Part shown: one piece after another, positions 10,621 through 21,803 of the stretch
Layout of the letters: each line of letters begins with the position of its first letter
Numbering within the stretch: the first letter of the stretch is position 1
Source: Uloborus plumipes
Lineage: Eukaryota > Arthropoda > Arachnida > Araneae > Uloboridae
Direction of reading: 5' to 3'
Length of the DNA: 64,000 nucleotides
Assembly: GCA_038373865.1 (NCBI GenBank)
Contig: JAXGGA010001029.1
Span: forward strand, 1-64,000
The notes under the pieces: generated by a model
The model's input: only the letters and a program-made list of their open reading frames with translations
Database searches by the model: none
Told to the model about the DNA's origin: nothing
Position numbers and translations under genes: made by a program

Positions 10621-11518
10621 CAGGGTGCGGCGGAGAAACTTGCAGACTTGAAAAGTCAACTCAGGGAAAAGTACTTCATGTATCAGTTTACTACTTTTTA
10701 TAAAATATGGTACCCATTATGAATTTTTATATTAGTTAGATTTAAAAACTACATCGGGAAGAATGACGGCCCCTGTTAATGATGCACTCATCTACCCTAT
10801 ATTTGAAGTTTTGTTGCACTCTTTCGAGCATATCGACTGGGATGTTGGTGATAGCAAGCCGGATGTTATTCTTCAGGCGTTGCAGGATCCGGGTCTTGTC
10901 ATTGTAAACGATCGATTTGAGATACCCCCATAAAAAAGTCACAGCGTGTCAAATCGGAGGAGCGGGCCGGCCACGGTACGTCACCTTTCAAGGAGAAGTT
11001 ATCACTCAACTGGTGAACCACAGCAAGTTTGTAGGGATGAAACTGGAGTTCGTTGTGAATAATTCGTCTCAGTGTCCAATCAAAAATCCCCAAAGCAGCA
11101 GCGTGTTTAGTCGCCGAAAGCCTGGGAGAGCGCAAAAACGACTCCCTCACTTTTTCGACGTTTTCTAGGGTTCTGGAAATCCGTTGATTTCCTGGGCCTC
11201 TTTTTACCACACTCCCACTTTCCCTGAATGTTTTCACCCACAAAACAGTCGATTCCCAGCCAGGAATGGGAACAACGGGCTGAATTTTGAACCGAGTTCG
11301 GAAAGCACGTTGAGTGCGACCACCGAAAGATTATTTGAAAGTAAGATTCGGCGGTGAACGCTCGTTGCTCCTTTGTCCAACGCATGGAGACAACTAAACT
11401 AAAAGATAACAAAATTTCAGGACCCTCTCTTTAAAATGAGACTCTTCCCACTCCTTTCTCACCACTCCTTGCTAATTAGCATCCGATTAAAATCAGCAAG
11501 TTTCTCTGCCGCACCCTT
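10621..11518 (-). mobile_element. internally deleted mariner-like element
   Basis: Ends CAGGGTGCGGCGGAGAAACT and the inverse AAGGGTGCGGCAGAGAAACT, flanked by TA at 10619-10620 and 11519-11520. It carries pieces of a transposase on the minus strand with the central catalytic part deleted. 898 bp, too short for an autonomous element. Confidence 0.88.
10742..11412 (-). pseudogene. mariner-like transposase remnant, central part deleted
   Basis: Minus-strand pieces in order: MRWTKEQRAFTAESYF at the N-terminus, then TWVKTFRESGSVVKRGPG...SRTLENVEKVRESFLRSPRLSATKHAAALGI...LRRIIHNELQFHPYKLAVVHQLS, typical of the N-terminal DNA-binding region of a large arthropod mariner-like family, followed directly by WPARSSDLTRCDFF and LWGYLKSIVY...IPVDMLERVQQNFKYRVDECI, the C-terminal region. 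The two catalytic aspartates that normally lie between are missing, so there was an internal deletion. At least two frame changes occur (one near 11240, one near 10935 at CDFF/LWGY). Non-functional. Confidence 0.85.
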
Positions 11519-12245
11519 TAAATTAAAATAAATTTTTATTTACAATATCAATCGCACTGGAGTCAAGTATTTCCAAACATTACACGTAAAATAAGTCCCA
11601 TCATTAGTTTATATCCTTGTGACTACATTGGTGAAAACATCTTATGTACCTAACTTAGAAATTATTTGACTATAAACATTTTCTGTTCTCTAACTGTTGC
11701 CAAAATCAATTATATTTTTATTTAGTCCGGTTAGCGATTATTGGCACAGATGAATCTAAAAATCCTAAAAAAGCAATAAATTTCATACTTACTCCAGAGA
11801 AGCCTTGGTTCACATTTTCATTATGATTACTATAAATATTGTTGTTGCGAGGCAACCAAATTTTGCAACAATGGGTTGAAAATTTAATCAATTAATGGGG
11901 AAATTACATGAAATTTACTATTTTCCATAATAACTTTTTTAAACTAAGCTTTTTAGAAATAAATTATAGCTTATCCTACTCCCTGTTACTGTAGCTATCT
12001 ACGGTGAAAAAATGGTTAAAATCGGTTCAGTAGTTTGGATTACCCCGGACATACATAAAAAAGTAGTCATTTATGTATATAGATTTTTCAACTAAATTTC
12101 ACTCAATATTCAAAATAACTAAAACACGCAAACTATCAACGGTATGCTAAAGGTGTCCAAACACATCCAGTGCAAAGAACCTTATTCTGGCCACTTTACC
12201 AGCAGTTTCTTCACTAAATATTTCGTACATCCATCTGGTCATCTA

Positions 12246-12480
12246 TTGTACGTTTCAACTGGATTAGCACAGAGGGTTGCATTTGCATTACAGGAAATGA
12301 CCGCTTTCCTGGCATTCATGAGGAAATTACTGCTTTCCAGCCCCATCAATGATTAATTAACCGAAAATATTGCTCAGCCTTGCAGGAATTGTTTCAACGG
12401 CTTCATTTTCGGGAGCCGCAAGCAAGGTTAGATTATTGGTAAAATATAGCTAGCTTGAATACAATACAAGAAATACCTTT
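12246..12480. other. unassigned sequence
   Basis: Follows the end of the tandem duplication. No recognised element. Confidence 0.4.
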
Positions 12481-12482
12481 GT

Positions 12483-12600
12483 GTCGATCGATGTGAAGTT
12501 TTAATCCAACATTAAAGAAGCACAAATGTATAGGTATACTGCAGACACGTGTTTCGGGGCTACAAGGAACCCCTTTTTCAATGCAAGAAGCGTGAGCTTT
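12483..12600 (-). repeat. hammerhead-like dispersed motif, copy 1
   Basis: On the minus strand: ATTGAAAAA, a stem GGGGTT/AGCCCC around CCTTGT (12556-12573), then CGAAACACGTGTCTGCAG, ATTTGTGCTTC and CACAAAGG. The same ordered blocks occur at 29693-30090 and, as an inverted pair, at 54202-54527. See findings. Confidence 0.65.
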
Positions 12601-12755
12601 AGGATGAAGAATCATCCGATAAAAGCGGATCGGAACTTTTATTTTCCATTTATTTTAATTTATGTAAGCACCTTATTGTATCCCAATTGAAGGGCTCGGG
12701 AGTAAATAATGGTATCTGACAAATTCTAAAAATCGGACTATTCTACTTATATTAA

Positions 12756-14564
12756 CCCATTAATGCCTGACATTTTTTTTTTCAACGATACTTTGTATAC
12801 TGGTTACAAATAGTGTTTAATGGACAGGAAAAATAGTTAAAAAATTATCATGTAAAAAATAAATTTTTTATTTAAGAAAGAAAAAACGTCCCTAAAAAGG
12901 GACGCCAGGCACCAGAGGGTACATACTTTTTTACCAAAATTTTTTTTCTGCCTACGATGTAATATTGAAAATGACAATTTGTAAGAAGAAATAAAAGCAG
13001 CAATTAACATAAACTGGGAAGTAGATTCAGAGAACAAGGAAATATTGGTGTTGTTGAGTATGAAAGTCAGCAAAACATTTGTTCTGCAAACCTACGTATT
13101 GTATTTGCTGCATTCCGATAAGGTCTTTTACTTCAATGGGCACATCTTACCTGAGTCTTATTTAAAACAATATAACAACTAGCCCCATAATACCTAACTC
13201 AACTCCCTTGAGCTCAATGCATGTTGTACAGCAGCTTTTAAAATAAAAATGAAGAGCGGCTACCACCATTTTTTAGAGTGGATCAAAAACCGGTAGTTCC
13301 CGATGTTTGATGCATGGGATCTTTTTCCCTATGCAACGTTTGTATTGAGCAACCATATATATTTGGTTCATCAATTTCAATTACTTTCTTTTCGTTGTTG
13401 GACAATCGCTTAGCCTTTACAATAGGATAAACTCCATGAAGATTCAATGCAATAGTTATGACATTGCTATTATTCCACCGAATCAACGTAATATTATTTT
13501 ACCTGTCATCGACATTTATTCAAAACTTCCTCTCTTTTCTTTTTTGAACAACGTAACTTCAGTTCATAAGCATTTTTTAATCCAATTCTTGCACAAAACC
13601 TTGCTGAGACAAATAATCACGTAGGAGCGCAAGAGAAGTAAATAAATTCTCACAGTAGAGATCAAAATTGGCATGCTCAGGAAATTCTGAAATTAAATCT
13701 GCAACCCCCCCCCCCCTTTCCCAAACAGCAGACACATATGCAATCCTTGAATTCTTCACATCAAGGTGAAATGCTAAGCTTCTGAAACAGCTTAGGGCTT
13801 CTTCCCCAACAAACGCTATCTAGTGAAGCCTTGGTCAGACTAAACAATAATAAACACCTAAATGCATAATGGAAAAGTAATGAAATATGAGGAATAATTA
13901 GTATTTTAAAGAATTACATTTTTGAAATAGCTTTCTTTCAAAATTTATCTTGAATATTTTTTGTAATTAAAAAAAAGAGAAAATATTTAAGAACATTGTA
14001 TAATTAAGTTTATATATATTAATTAATTTAATTTAATTAGATTTTGAAAAAAAAAATAAGTTTTAAAAATGACAATTATTATTTGTTTTTCAGTCTAAAA
14101 ATATTTACTAACTTCTTTGATATAAATTATAGATTCTAAGCAAGAAATCAGAAACGGTTAAACAATGCAGCCTTTGGTGCCTAGAGTCCCTTTTTAGGGA
14201 CGTTCTTAAATTGCTATAAAATCCTAAAAAAATTTAAAATTTACAAAATTGCAAAAAAAGGTAAACTAAAACATCGATCAAAGTAGCACATATATCAAAC
14301 ACAGATAGATTTACTTGTTAATAACTTTAAAAACTTAGCTTTTTGTTCTTGAGATTGCGAACGATGTAATTTTTGATAAAGATCATAATCAAAAGGCTAC
14401 AGATCACACTTTACAGCGGTTATGTGTTGCAATCTGTTAATACGGAATTGAAGCAATACCAAAGTAATAATTGAACACAATTATTTGGTTGAAATGTTCA
14501 TTTTTGGAAAATTCAGACACACTTTTCGGACCGTCCCTAAAAAGGGACGCTAGGCATTAATGGG
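12756..14564 (-). mobile_element. piggyBac-type element, decayed
   Basis: Flanked by TTAA at 12752-12755 and 14565-14568, the signature of piggyBac. Inverted ends CCCATTAATGCCTGAC and CCCATTAATGCCTAGC. Subterminal palindrome CGTCCCTAAAAAGGGACG (or close to it) occurs at about 12887-12904, 14188-14206 and 14532-14549, each next to GCCAGGCAC or GCTAGGCAT. Transposase remnants lie on the minus strand. 1809 bp, shorter than a typical autonomous piggyBac of 2.3-2.5 kb. Confidence 0.93.
13283..13759 (-). pseudogene. piggyBac transposase remnant
   Basis: Two minus-strand segments match the conserved core of piggyBac transposases in the right order. The first (13577-13759) reads VADLISEFPEHANFDLYCENLFTS..., corresponding to the family's DNFFTS block; here the catalytic Asp is Glu (CENLFTS). 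The second (13283-13486) reads IRWNNSNVITIALNLHG...VKAKRLSNNEKKVIEIDEPNIY, the family's WxDNKxV block followed by its 'kR...kk..v..P' stretch. In the second the position usually held by Asp is Asn. The two segments are joined by sequence with stops. The N-terminal half and the Cys-rich C-terminal finger were not found. Inactive. Confidence 0.85.
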
Positions 14565-14910
14565 TTAAAAACTGAGTATCTTTCTAACTATCTTTCTATC
14601 TTTCTTTCTATGTCACGCTTCTTTCTCCTGAACGCCACTGAACTGAAAGTCGAACCAGGTACCGATAGATAGGTAATTTTTCAGGCTTCATTAGTTTCAA
14701 TTTATATAATTATACGATTTTAATTAGCGAAGATATCAATTAATAAGTAGTCAAATTTAAAGCGATTAAGCCTAATAAATGATTAAATATGAAATCCATT
14801 GTTGAAACGTGGTTGCTATGAAACAGTGATAACAATGATAATGAGAATTTTGAATAAAGGCTTAACTAAATCAAACACGAAACTCATAAGCGGGCCACTT
14901 ACATAGGCAG

Positions 14911-15212
14911 GGATTCAAGTGAAACAGCACTGCGATCGCTTCGAATTGCAATCGCTACTGGAAGTGAATTACATTATCATCAACTTAACTTGGCATGACG
15001 TCACTACGGGTGGAGCCAATAAGAGCTAACAAGCACTCAGCGATCTCCTCTTATTCGCCAAGTAGGCTGTGACGTTTTATCTAGCTCGTTTTTCATAGGC
15101 AAACGTCACGCTGACGTCACGATGTTTTTATCAAGAAACGTTCTAATGTAATTCATTTCCAGTAGCGATTGTAATGTGCGATCGACTGTTTCACTTGAAT
15201 CCCTGCCTTAGT
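14911..15212. mobile_element. MITE, GGCAGGGATTCAAGTGAAAC family, copy 2, with nested insertion
   Basis: Inverted ends GGCAGGGATTCAAGTGAAAC, with long arms (about 65 bp) containing CAATCGCTACTGGAA and GAATTACATT on the left and their inverse on the right. The surrounding repeat reads GGCCACGTACGTAGTATTT without interruption at 36384 and its inverse near 27905, so this is a true insertion, apparently at TA. The centre (14978-15144) is a different small element inserted into this MITE. Confidence 0.85.
14978..15144. mobile_element. small MITE with TGACGTCA sites, copy 1 (nested)
   Basis: Matches 35075-35239 nearly throughout, from CAACTTAACTTGGCA to GATGTTTTTxTCAAGAAA. It contains GAGCCAATAAGAGCT and two TGACGTCA palindromes at 14996-15003 and 15112-15119. 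Copy 1 of the host MITE at 3306-3504 lacks this core. No coding potential. Confidence 0.75.
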
Positions 15213-15519
15213 ATTTTTATCGCTAGCTACTTGTAATATTTTGAAACATTCATTTGTTGAAAAGCCATCTACTTATATGAAAAACTGAGTATTTATGTCT
15301 GCTTTTTTCCTTTGAGCGAGCTGAACTTACTGAAACTTTCCTCACCGTTTTGAAGACGCGAAGCATCTCAATAATTCGAATGATTTTTTTTATATAGGAA
15401 AAAAGTATAGGCGTGAAGCGCTTGCTAGCGAGCCGTCTTGGCGGGGAGTAGTTTCTTAAAATTTCCCTCACTACTTTCAGGGCACGAAGTGCCCGTGCAA
15501 CGCCGGGCCACGTGCGTGG

Positions 15520-18500
15520 CATGTCTTGAAATCGAATGAACATTAAATTATATCAAATAATATAACTTCAGAATGAGGTAAAAGTTAGAGAAGGGAGACG
15601 TTATGCATCAACATGCCGTAGGAAGCTAATCTAGCTGCCCTGGCAGCTAGTTTCAAATTAAAATTTAAAAAAATCACGTGTAAAAATTTATTAAGTATAC
15701 CCAAGAGTCACAGCACTTAATTAATGTACCCACTTCATTTTTTAAATAAAAAACCTGTTACAGTCATTTCTCGAAGCAATAAAGCCATATGTTTGATTTT
15801 TTAAAATGCTAGTTACCATTATTCACTCCCGAGACCTTCAATTATATTTAGAATTGCTTATTACACTTTATTTTAATAACCTAAAACTCCAAAAGTTTAC
15901 TTCAGTGTCTGAAATCAGAAATTGTAAAATTCATTTGAAAATGTATTTTGATTATCAATATCAAATTTAAACATGTTTTGGACAGAAATTTAGGTTTTTG
16001 ACAAGTATGTCAAAAACCATGTCAAAAAGGGGTTTCTGACATGACGGTAAAAACCACGGTTAAAACCGGATAAAACCACCGACTGTCAAAAACTTGCCAA
16101 CCCTGCGAAGTAGCTCTTCAAGAATTAGCATTCACAAGTAAAAGTTGAGAGGCAACAAATTTTAACACTTTCTCAAAGTGAAGATGGAGCAGCACTAGAG
16201 TAAATTAGAAACTTAGAAATAACCTCCACTTCATGAACAGTCAAGTCAGTGGTGCTACCTATCCAATAAGGCACTGTCTAGGCCGATAACTCATCATTAT
16301 GATTACCATACAGGACAACAAAACTTTTTCTAACTTTGGGCCAATGTTAACCTCATAGGGCCAATCTTACCCCAACAGACGGTACATAAGTCTCCTCAGT
16401 AGGATTAGATCGAACGTAATGTTGAAATTTTAAATGGGTTATAGGGGGAGGGCTAGTTTGCCACAAATGACTGTTTGACTAGGGCACATGTCGGAATAAT
16501 ATTCCTCTATTCTTCTCCCGAAAGTGGATACATGTAAAAGGCGGAGTCAGCTTCGCATGCAAATTAAGCCATCCATCATCCTCACGTCAAAAAGCAAGAC
16601 ATTAAAACTTCGCTACATGCATGATGCGTTTTAAATTTGGCCAGATTTTTATTGCAAAATGTGATTACAACGATGAATAAAAATTAAAATCAAATTTTCC
16701 GAGCCTACAAGTCTCATTTAGCTCAAAGTTTTCTCGATAGTTCAATATTATGTCATCTTTTTCACTTTTACTTTGATGCCATTGTCTTTGTCCTCTTCGT
16801 GATGTTGCGATAACCTAACGACAAATAAAGTATACATAAAAAATACTGATGAAACAAGGATTTAACATTGAAAAAATGTATATTTAACAGTTAATTAATC
16901 AACATACATCACCTACTCAGTATTTTCCATGTAACTTTTGCCAAACATGGCGGCTAGCCGTTATGGATGGTGTGGCTGCTATTCACTTGTAGAATGTCGC
17001 CAACTGAGAAACCTTAGTAGTGAAAAATCTCTTATATCGCCAATGTTCTGCACTTGTGCTTTTCTTAAGAAACAGAACGATGCTTAGCAAGAAAAAGATT
17101 AGACTGCGCAATCGTATGCATTGACTGTAGTGAACACCTAACCATCACCAGTTCCTATTGTAACTTATCTGAATAACTTTCATTAATTTCTCAATTTACT
17201 ACTTTATACAAACAGCAACATTAGGTGCGAAACACTATTGATTGTGTGACCACTTCTCTGTTTCCATCAATCAAGAATGGAGAGCAATGAATTTACCATA
17301 TTCACATAGAATGTTAAGGGATGAGTGAATTTCATTCCTTTAATAGGACATTTATGCGATATTTTAGCTTAAAGCGTCTTCGTATTAAAAAAAAAATCGA
17401 AATTTAAAAGAGAAAAACAAAACACTCCGAGTGCAAAACCCTACTGGGGATGCTACGAGGTCTCCTGAACGCATGCGCCACAAACATTCTTTCACAATTT
17501 CTTCAAACTTTTTTTTAACACATAGAGATAAACGCAGAGTATAATTTAAGGCCCTAAAATAACACAAGGAAAATGTTACTAAATTTAAAGTATGTCACTC
17601 ATCATAAACTTTACTCATTTAATTCAAAACCTTACGCATTTGAAACTTATAAATATTTAAACAGCTAATTCTATTGAAGTTAAGAAACAAGCAATATTTT
17701 GCGTTAAATCATCCTAATGACGGAACTCAATTTAAAATTCAAATGCATTGCTATTCTATCAGCTTAGGTTTTAATGCAGAGTAATTACTTGGAACTGCGC
17801 AGGGATGTGGTGTTATTCTAAGGACTGTTAGGAGAACCGGGATTTTCGTTCGAGTTAATTTACTGCAGGTTTCAGTGCAGCTGAAATGGGTTTGAAAGGC
17901 AATTAAAAACGAAAAGTAAATCGGAACTCAATGACACGGATGAAATTAAAATTTAATGAGATTAAAATATAAGGCGTGGTTTTATCGTATAGTGTAATAA
18001 GTCCGGTATTTATTACTGAGCCTTAATCACTTTTCTGTCTATAATAATGGGGATATTCAACAGAGCTTGAAATTTATTGCAAATTACGGGAATGAACTTT
18101 TTCAAAATGAGTTTATTTAAGTTCTTTGTTAGAATTAAATGGCAGTGAATGTGCTTATCTTTGACAAACACCAAATTCCTCAATTAAAGGTACTCAAATT
18201 TAATGGAAAAATCGCCAAATAAAAAAAAAGCTATTAAATATGAAAAATTCCATTAAAAATATTTCGCTCTAATTATTTTTAAAGGGTCTAGTAACATAAA
18301 CATAATCAACTAAATTAACATACCGAGTAATAAGTAAACACGGAAAGTTACATTAAAATGCAAAGAACAATCATGGTGATGATGTAAGCATTAATTTTCG
18401 CCGATGAAACAACAAAACAAGTAACTTAGGTACAACAAGTACTTTTTTTTACAATGTGGAATGTTGGTTACTACTGTCCTGATTCAAATGAGAATTTTTA

Positions 18501-18816
18501 GTGTTTGTGGTTCTTACTTTGATGGGTATTTTTAACGGAACCGTTGGTTTTATTTAGGAATTGTTGTGTTCTTTCTAACAGGTCTTTTTTAAGAAGTATT
18601 CATTGCATTCTAATGAGGATTTTTGGGAATTATTTTCAAAAGAGGACTTACAGGGTGTCTTGACAATACTTTGGGCATTGTCTTTTTCCAAAATGACTAT
18701 TTTAGTTACATTTCTCCTTATAAAATCATGCGGCACGTGAATGTCATTTACCTGGATGAATACGGTTCAACTGTACTTTGGAGCCCACCAACTCAGCCCA
18801 TCATATTTATATACTA
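15520..18816. other. unassigned sequence, 3.3 kb
   Basis: No gene or element ends were recognised. A short patch at about 16000-16095 repeats AAAACCxxGG/GTCAAAAAC words. No open frame in it shows family similarity. Confidence 0.5.
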
Positions 18817-19630
18817 ACTAGCTTAATTACCCGGCGTTGCCCGGGTGTTAATTATAGTCCATTATAATTGTTTTTAACTTATTTCATGCTAAAATGAAAT
18901 AGGTGAGACTTAAATTGATAACTCGTTGTTAATCGTAATCTTTGTTGGAAAATACTCATATTTAAATGTGCTAAATTTTATCAATTTGTATGATTAAAGT
19001 CTTATCTCGAAACTCTGTCAAAAATTGAAAGAAAATGGCCATTTTGGAACAAAAGAATTGAATTTTGAGCTTTTTGGATTTTTTTTTTAATTCCAAAATC
19101 CCGCCTATGTAAATACTAGTGCATCAAGGAACCTCTGTGAGAAGTTTGATGAAAATCCGAAGAAAACTGTGGATTTGTATAAGGAACAAACATACAAATA
19201 TATCTGTTGCTTGGTTCTAAAAGGGCCAATGCCAAAAATGTTAGTTTCGAGAAAAAGGAGATGAAAGATATTTGAGATTTTTTAGAATGCTATAACTTTC
19301 TTATATTAAGATTCCCATTATTATTTTTTCGTATTTGTTTATTGTTAGTGTAAAGAAACGATATTTTATTACATGAATTTTTTGATACATTATATTATAT
19401 ATTATACATTACATAAATGTATAATATATATAATAATCTATATAATATATATATTATTATATATTATACAGACATTGGCCTTTGTAGAATTAGACTTTTA
19501 CTAAATTGGAAACTTTTGATGTAAATAACACAGAATGTGAAAAAATTAACATTGGCCCTTTTAGAACCAAGCCACAGATACATACATCCATTTTTATACA
19601 GATAGATTTGTTTTTCTTGCATATTAATAT
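18817..19630 (+). mobile_element. ACTAGC-headed dispersed repeat
   Basis: Begins ACTAGCTTAATTACCCGG followed by CGTTGCCCGGG. From 18862 it matches the copy at 59937-60430 block by block: AACTTATTTCATGCTAAAAT, GAAATAGGTGA, AATCCCGCCTATGT and AACCTCTGTGAGA. Its tail (ACATACAAATATA) is interrupted by the MITE at 19203-19578 and resumes as CATACATCCATTTTTATA. The class is not certain; it looks like a short non-autonomous retroelement derivative. Confidence 0.72.
19203..19578. mobile_element. TA-flanked MITE with TCTGTKGCTTGGTTCT ends
   Basis: Inverted ends of about 29 bp: TCTGTTGCTTGGTTCTAAAA and TCTGTGGCTTGGTTCTAAAA, both followed by GGGCCAATG, with TA at 19201-19202 and 19579-19580. The interior holds an AT-rich dinucleotide stretch (about 19382-19470) and a second TTGGCCTTT-type word. 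Confidence 0.82.
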
Positions 19631-20234
19631 TGATTACGAGAGAAATATGCAGTCAAGTATTCCATCTCTAAGACATCCAAAGCTGCAGTGAAGAAAATAA
19701 AACAGAAATAGCAGCTTTTCTTCGAAACAAAACGCGTACCGAAAAATAAAAAGTATAAACCAAATACAATATTCATGAAACAATTCACACAAAACTGAAA
19801 TATCAGAAAATCTCTAACAAGCAGCGTGAACGAAAATAAACAATTGTACTTCTGTCCAAGTCAGAAAAATAAAGGAAATTGATGATAGCGATTCCACGGG
19901 AACAAATTCCAATTTTCTTACTTCGGAAAGTTATAAGAAATTAATAGAAGCGTTCGATTTTGAGACGTCTAGACTACGTCTTTTTCTTCTTATCACTATT
20001 CTTAGTAATCGTTGGATATAAGGCATGGACGAATTGTTATTTTTGAGTTCCACACGATGTTAATATTTCAAGAATCATAGGATACAAACAAATTATTTTT
20101 TTAAAAAGAAAGAGTTTTTTTTTTAGATATGTTTTCATTATTCTATCAAAAAGTAACTTTTAACATCATTAATATACAATGCATTGCGAGAGAAAAAACA
20201 GCCATAACTTTTCGAATTGCATTTAAAAGTACGT
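19631..20234. other. unassigned AT-rich sequence
   Basis: Nothing recognised apart from short A/T runs. Confidence 0.45.
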
Positions 20235-20238
20235 ATTT

Positions 20239-21194
20239 GGGTGATTCTCCAAAAACATGGCATTTTCAACTCACAAACTCTATAAAAATAAAAATGCTTA
20301 AAAAAATCTAAAAAAAATCATACTTACTCTTTGTTAGGAGCTTATTAAGAGAAAAATAGAGGGAACTCACTTTAAGTATGCCAGATTACCAGTGCTTTAA
20401 AAGTAATGCTAGAGTGGCATTTTTTTTTGTTTTTGCGCCAGGAGAGGGACATTTTTTTTGCGCCGGGAGAGGGACATTTTAATAAAAAAAGGCTGATATT
20501 TCTACCCGGAATTATATAGAAGGTAAATAATGGTATTTTTCTCTTTTATCCTCTTAACTCAATTACACACTGCAGGCAGAATTATTCTTTTTATTTTATT
20601 TAGAACAGAAATGTTGGCCAGGAGAGGGACATCGAAAATGTTACATACCTCATTTTGAACTAAGGAATAATAATACGAACAGCAGACACATTCTATAGAC
20701 AAAATACTCTATGAGTCCAAAGAAGTGATGAGAATAAACAGTGTTATAGTACTGCAGATTCAAAATTCCTTCTTTTTGCCTTTAATAATTGAACCAATTT
20801 GTAGGCCAGGAGAGGGACATGCAATCTGGGGACAAACTTCAAAATGATGTACCTGATTATATAATCATTTAAATAAGGTAAAACAACACTATAGTACACT
20901 CATAACTATACATAATTCAACACTACAAGTGAAATTTGTGCAATGTTCACGTAAAATTTTAAAATAATTTATTTACATTTTAGAAACAGGGTAGGACACG
21001 CAAAAAAAGGTGACGTTTTGGCTATTCAAAAATTTTTGTAGAAAAAAATAAATGAAAACTTGCTTTAATATGAATTGAATAACATCAGAATAAGTATTTC
21101 TAACAATTAAAAAAATAAAAAAACTTTCTAGGTCAAATAATTTTTGTGCTGTCCTACGGGAAGATCATATTGTTCGGATTTTGGAGAATCACCC
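20239..21194. mobile_element. GGGTGATTCTCC-ended element with 4 bp target duplication
   Basis: Inverted ends GGGTGATTCTCCAAAA, with ATTT immediately outside on both sides (20235-20238 and 21195-21198). Inside, the word CCAGGAGAGGGACAT, or CGGGAGAGGGACAT, occurs four times between about 20438 and 20821. No transposase similarity was seen in the 956 bp. The superfamily is not settled; the 421 bp element at 35504-35924 has related ends and the same size of duplication. Confidence 0.8.
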
Positions 21195-21198
21195 ATTT

Positions 21199-21795
21199 AT
21201 GAGAGGTACATTAAAAATTCTGAATGTCAGGAAATGAGATATTAAAATTTAAATTGTTGTTCTTATCTAAGTTAATTACGTTAACTTAAATAACAATAGC
21301 GATTTAAATAAAATTAACTAAAACCCATCCGCAAGAAGCAAATACTTTATTTATTGAAAAAAAAAGAAATAGTAATTATATTAAAAAAAGACATAAAATA
21401 TAACAAAATATACTGAAAATTCTTTAAACAGCAATTTGAAACATTTGAAGGTAAAGGAACAAAAAAAAATTATCTTTCGGCCCACAGTTAGTTGTAGAAG
21501 ACGATAAAGGGGCCTGTAAATTCATTTATTTCAGTCTATTGTTTTTATTTTAATTCTATTTTTACATGAAAAACGTAGTACCAGAAACATTAAAATTTCA
21601 GTACTTTCCGTAACGCACGTAAAACAATATATCAGTAATCAACGCAATCACGTTAACTTAAGATGTCATTATTTTTGAAGTACATAAAAGAATAATAAAA
21701 ACATTTTTTTCAAGAACAAAATGAGCCATTATTTAGAACAGGATGTTTATTATTCTTAGTATTTCAGCAAGAATTGTAGAAGCAAAAGTATAACA
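21199..21795. other. unassigned AT-rich sequence
   Basis: No recognised features. Confidence 0.45.
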
Positions 21796-21803
21796 AAAAG
21801 GAT

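Larger units (their letters stand above)
10389..12087 (+). mobile_element. ACTAGC-headed dispersed repeat, interrupted copy
   Basis: Begins ACTAGCCGGGTACTCGG then CTCTGCCCGGG and ends with AAAATCGGTTCAGTAGTTTG, CCCCGGACATAC and a TATATAGATTTT tail. This pairing of a CCCGG-rich head and an 'ATCGGTTCAGTAGTTT' tail resembles short derivatives of non-LTR retrotransposons known from arthropods; the class is an inference. Its flanks match the uninterrupted sequence in copy 1 of the tandem duplication near 8245. A mariner-like element (10621-11518) sits inside it. Confidence 0.7.
8441..12245 (+). repeat. tandem duplication, copy 2 (interrupted)
   Basis: Second copy of the 7275-8440 unit, broken by a Tc1-like element (8560-9974) and by an ACTAGC-headed repeat (10389-12087) that itself carries a mariner-like element. 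After these are set aside, the remaining blocks are in the same order as copy 1, with some internal loss (the part equivalent to about 7480-7550 is missing). Confidence 0.8.
12735..15519 (-). mobile_element. ACTAGC-headed dispersed repeat, copy split by piggyBac and a MITE
   Basis: The head is at the right end (GCCCGTGCAACGCCGGGCCA, 15491-15510), the tail at the left. The tail was cut by a piggyBac element: CTACTTATATTAA at 12743-12755 continues at 14565 as TTAAAAACTGAGTATC. Inside, 14912-15211 is a MITE. The remaining sequence matches the copies at 27390-28256 and 36100-36568, including GAACCAGGTACCGAT, GCTTCATTAGTTTCAATTTA and GGCCACxTACxTAGTATTTTTATC. Confidence 0.82.
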
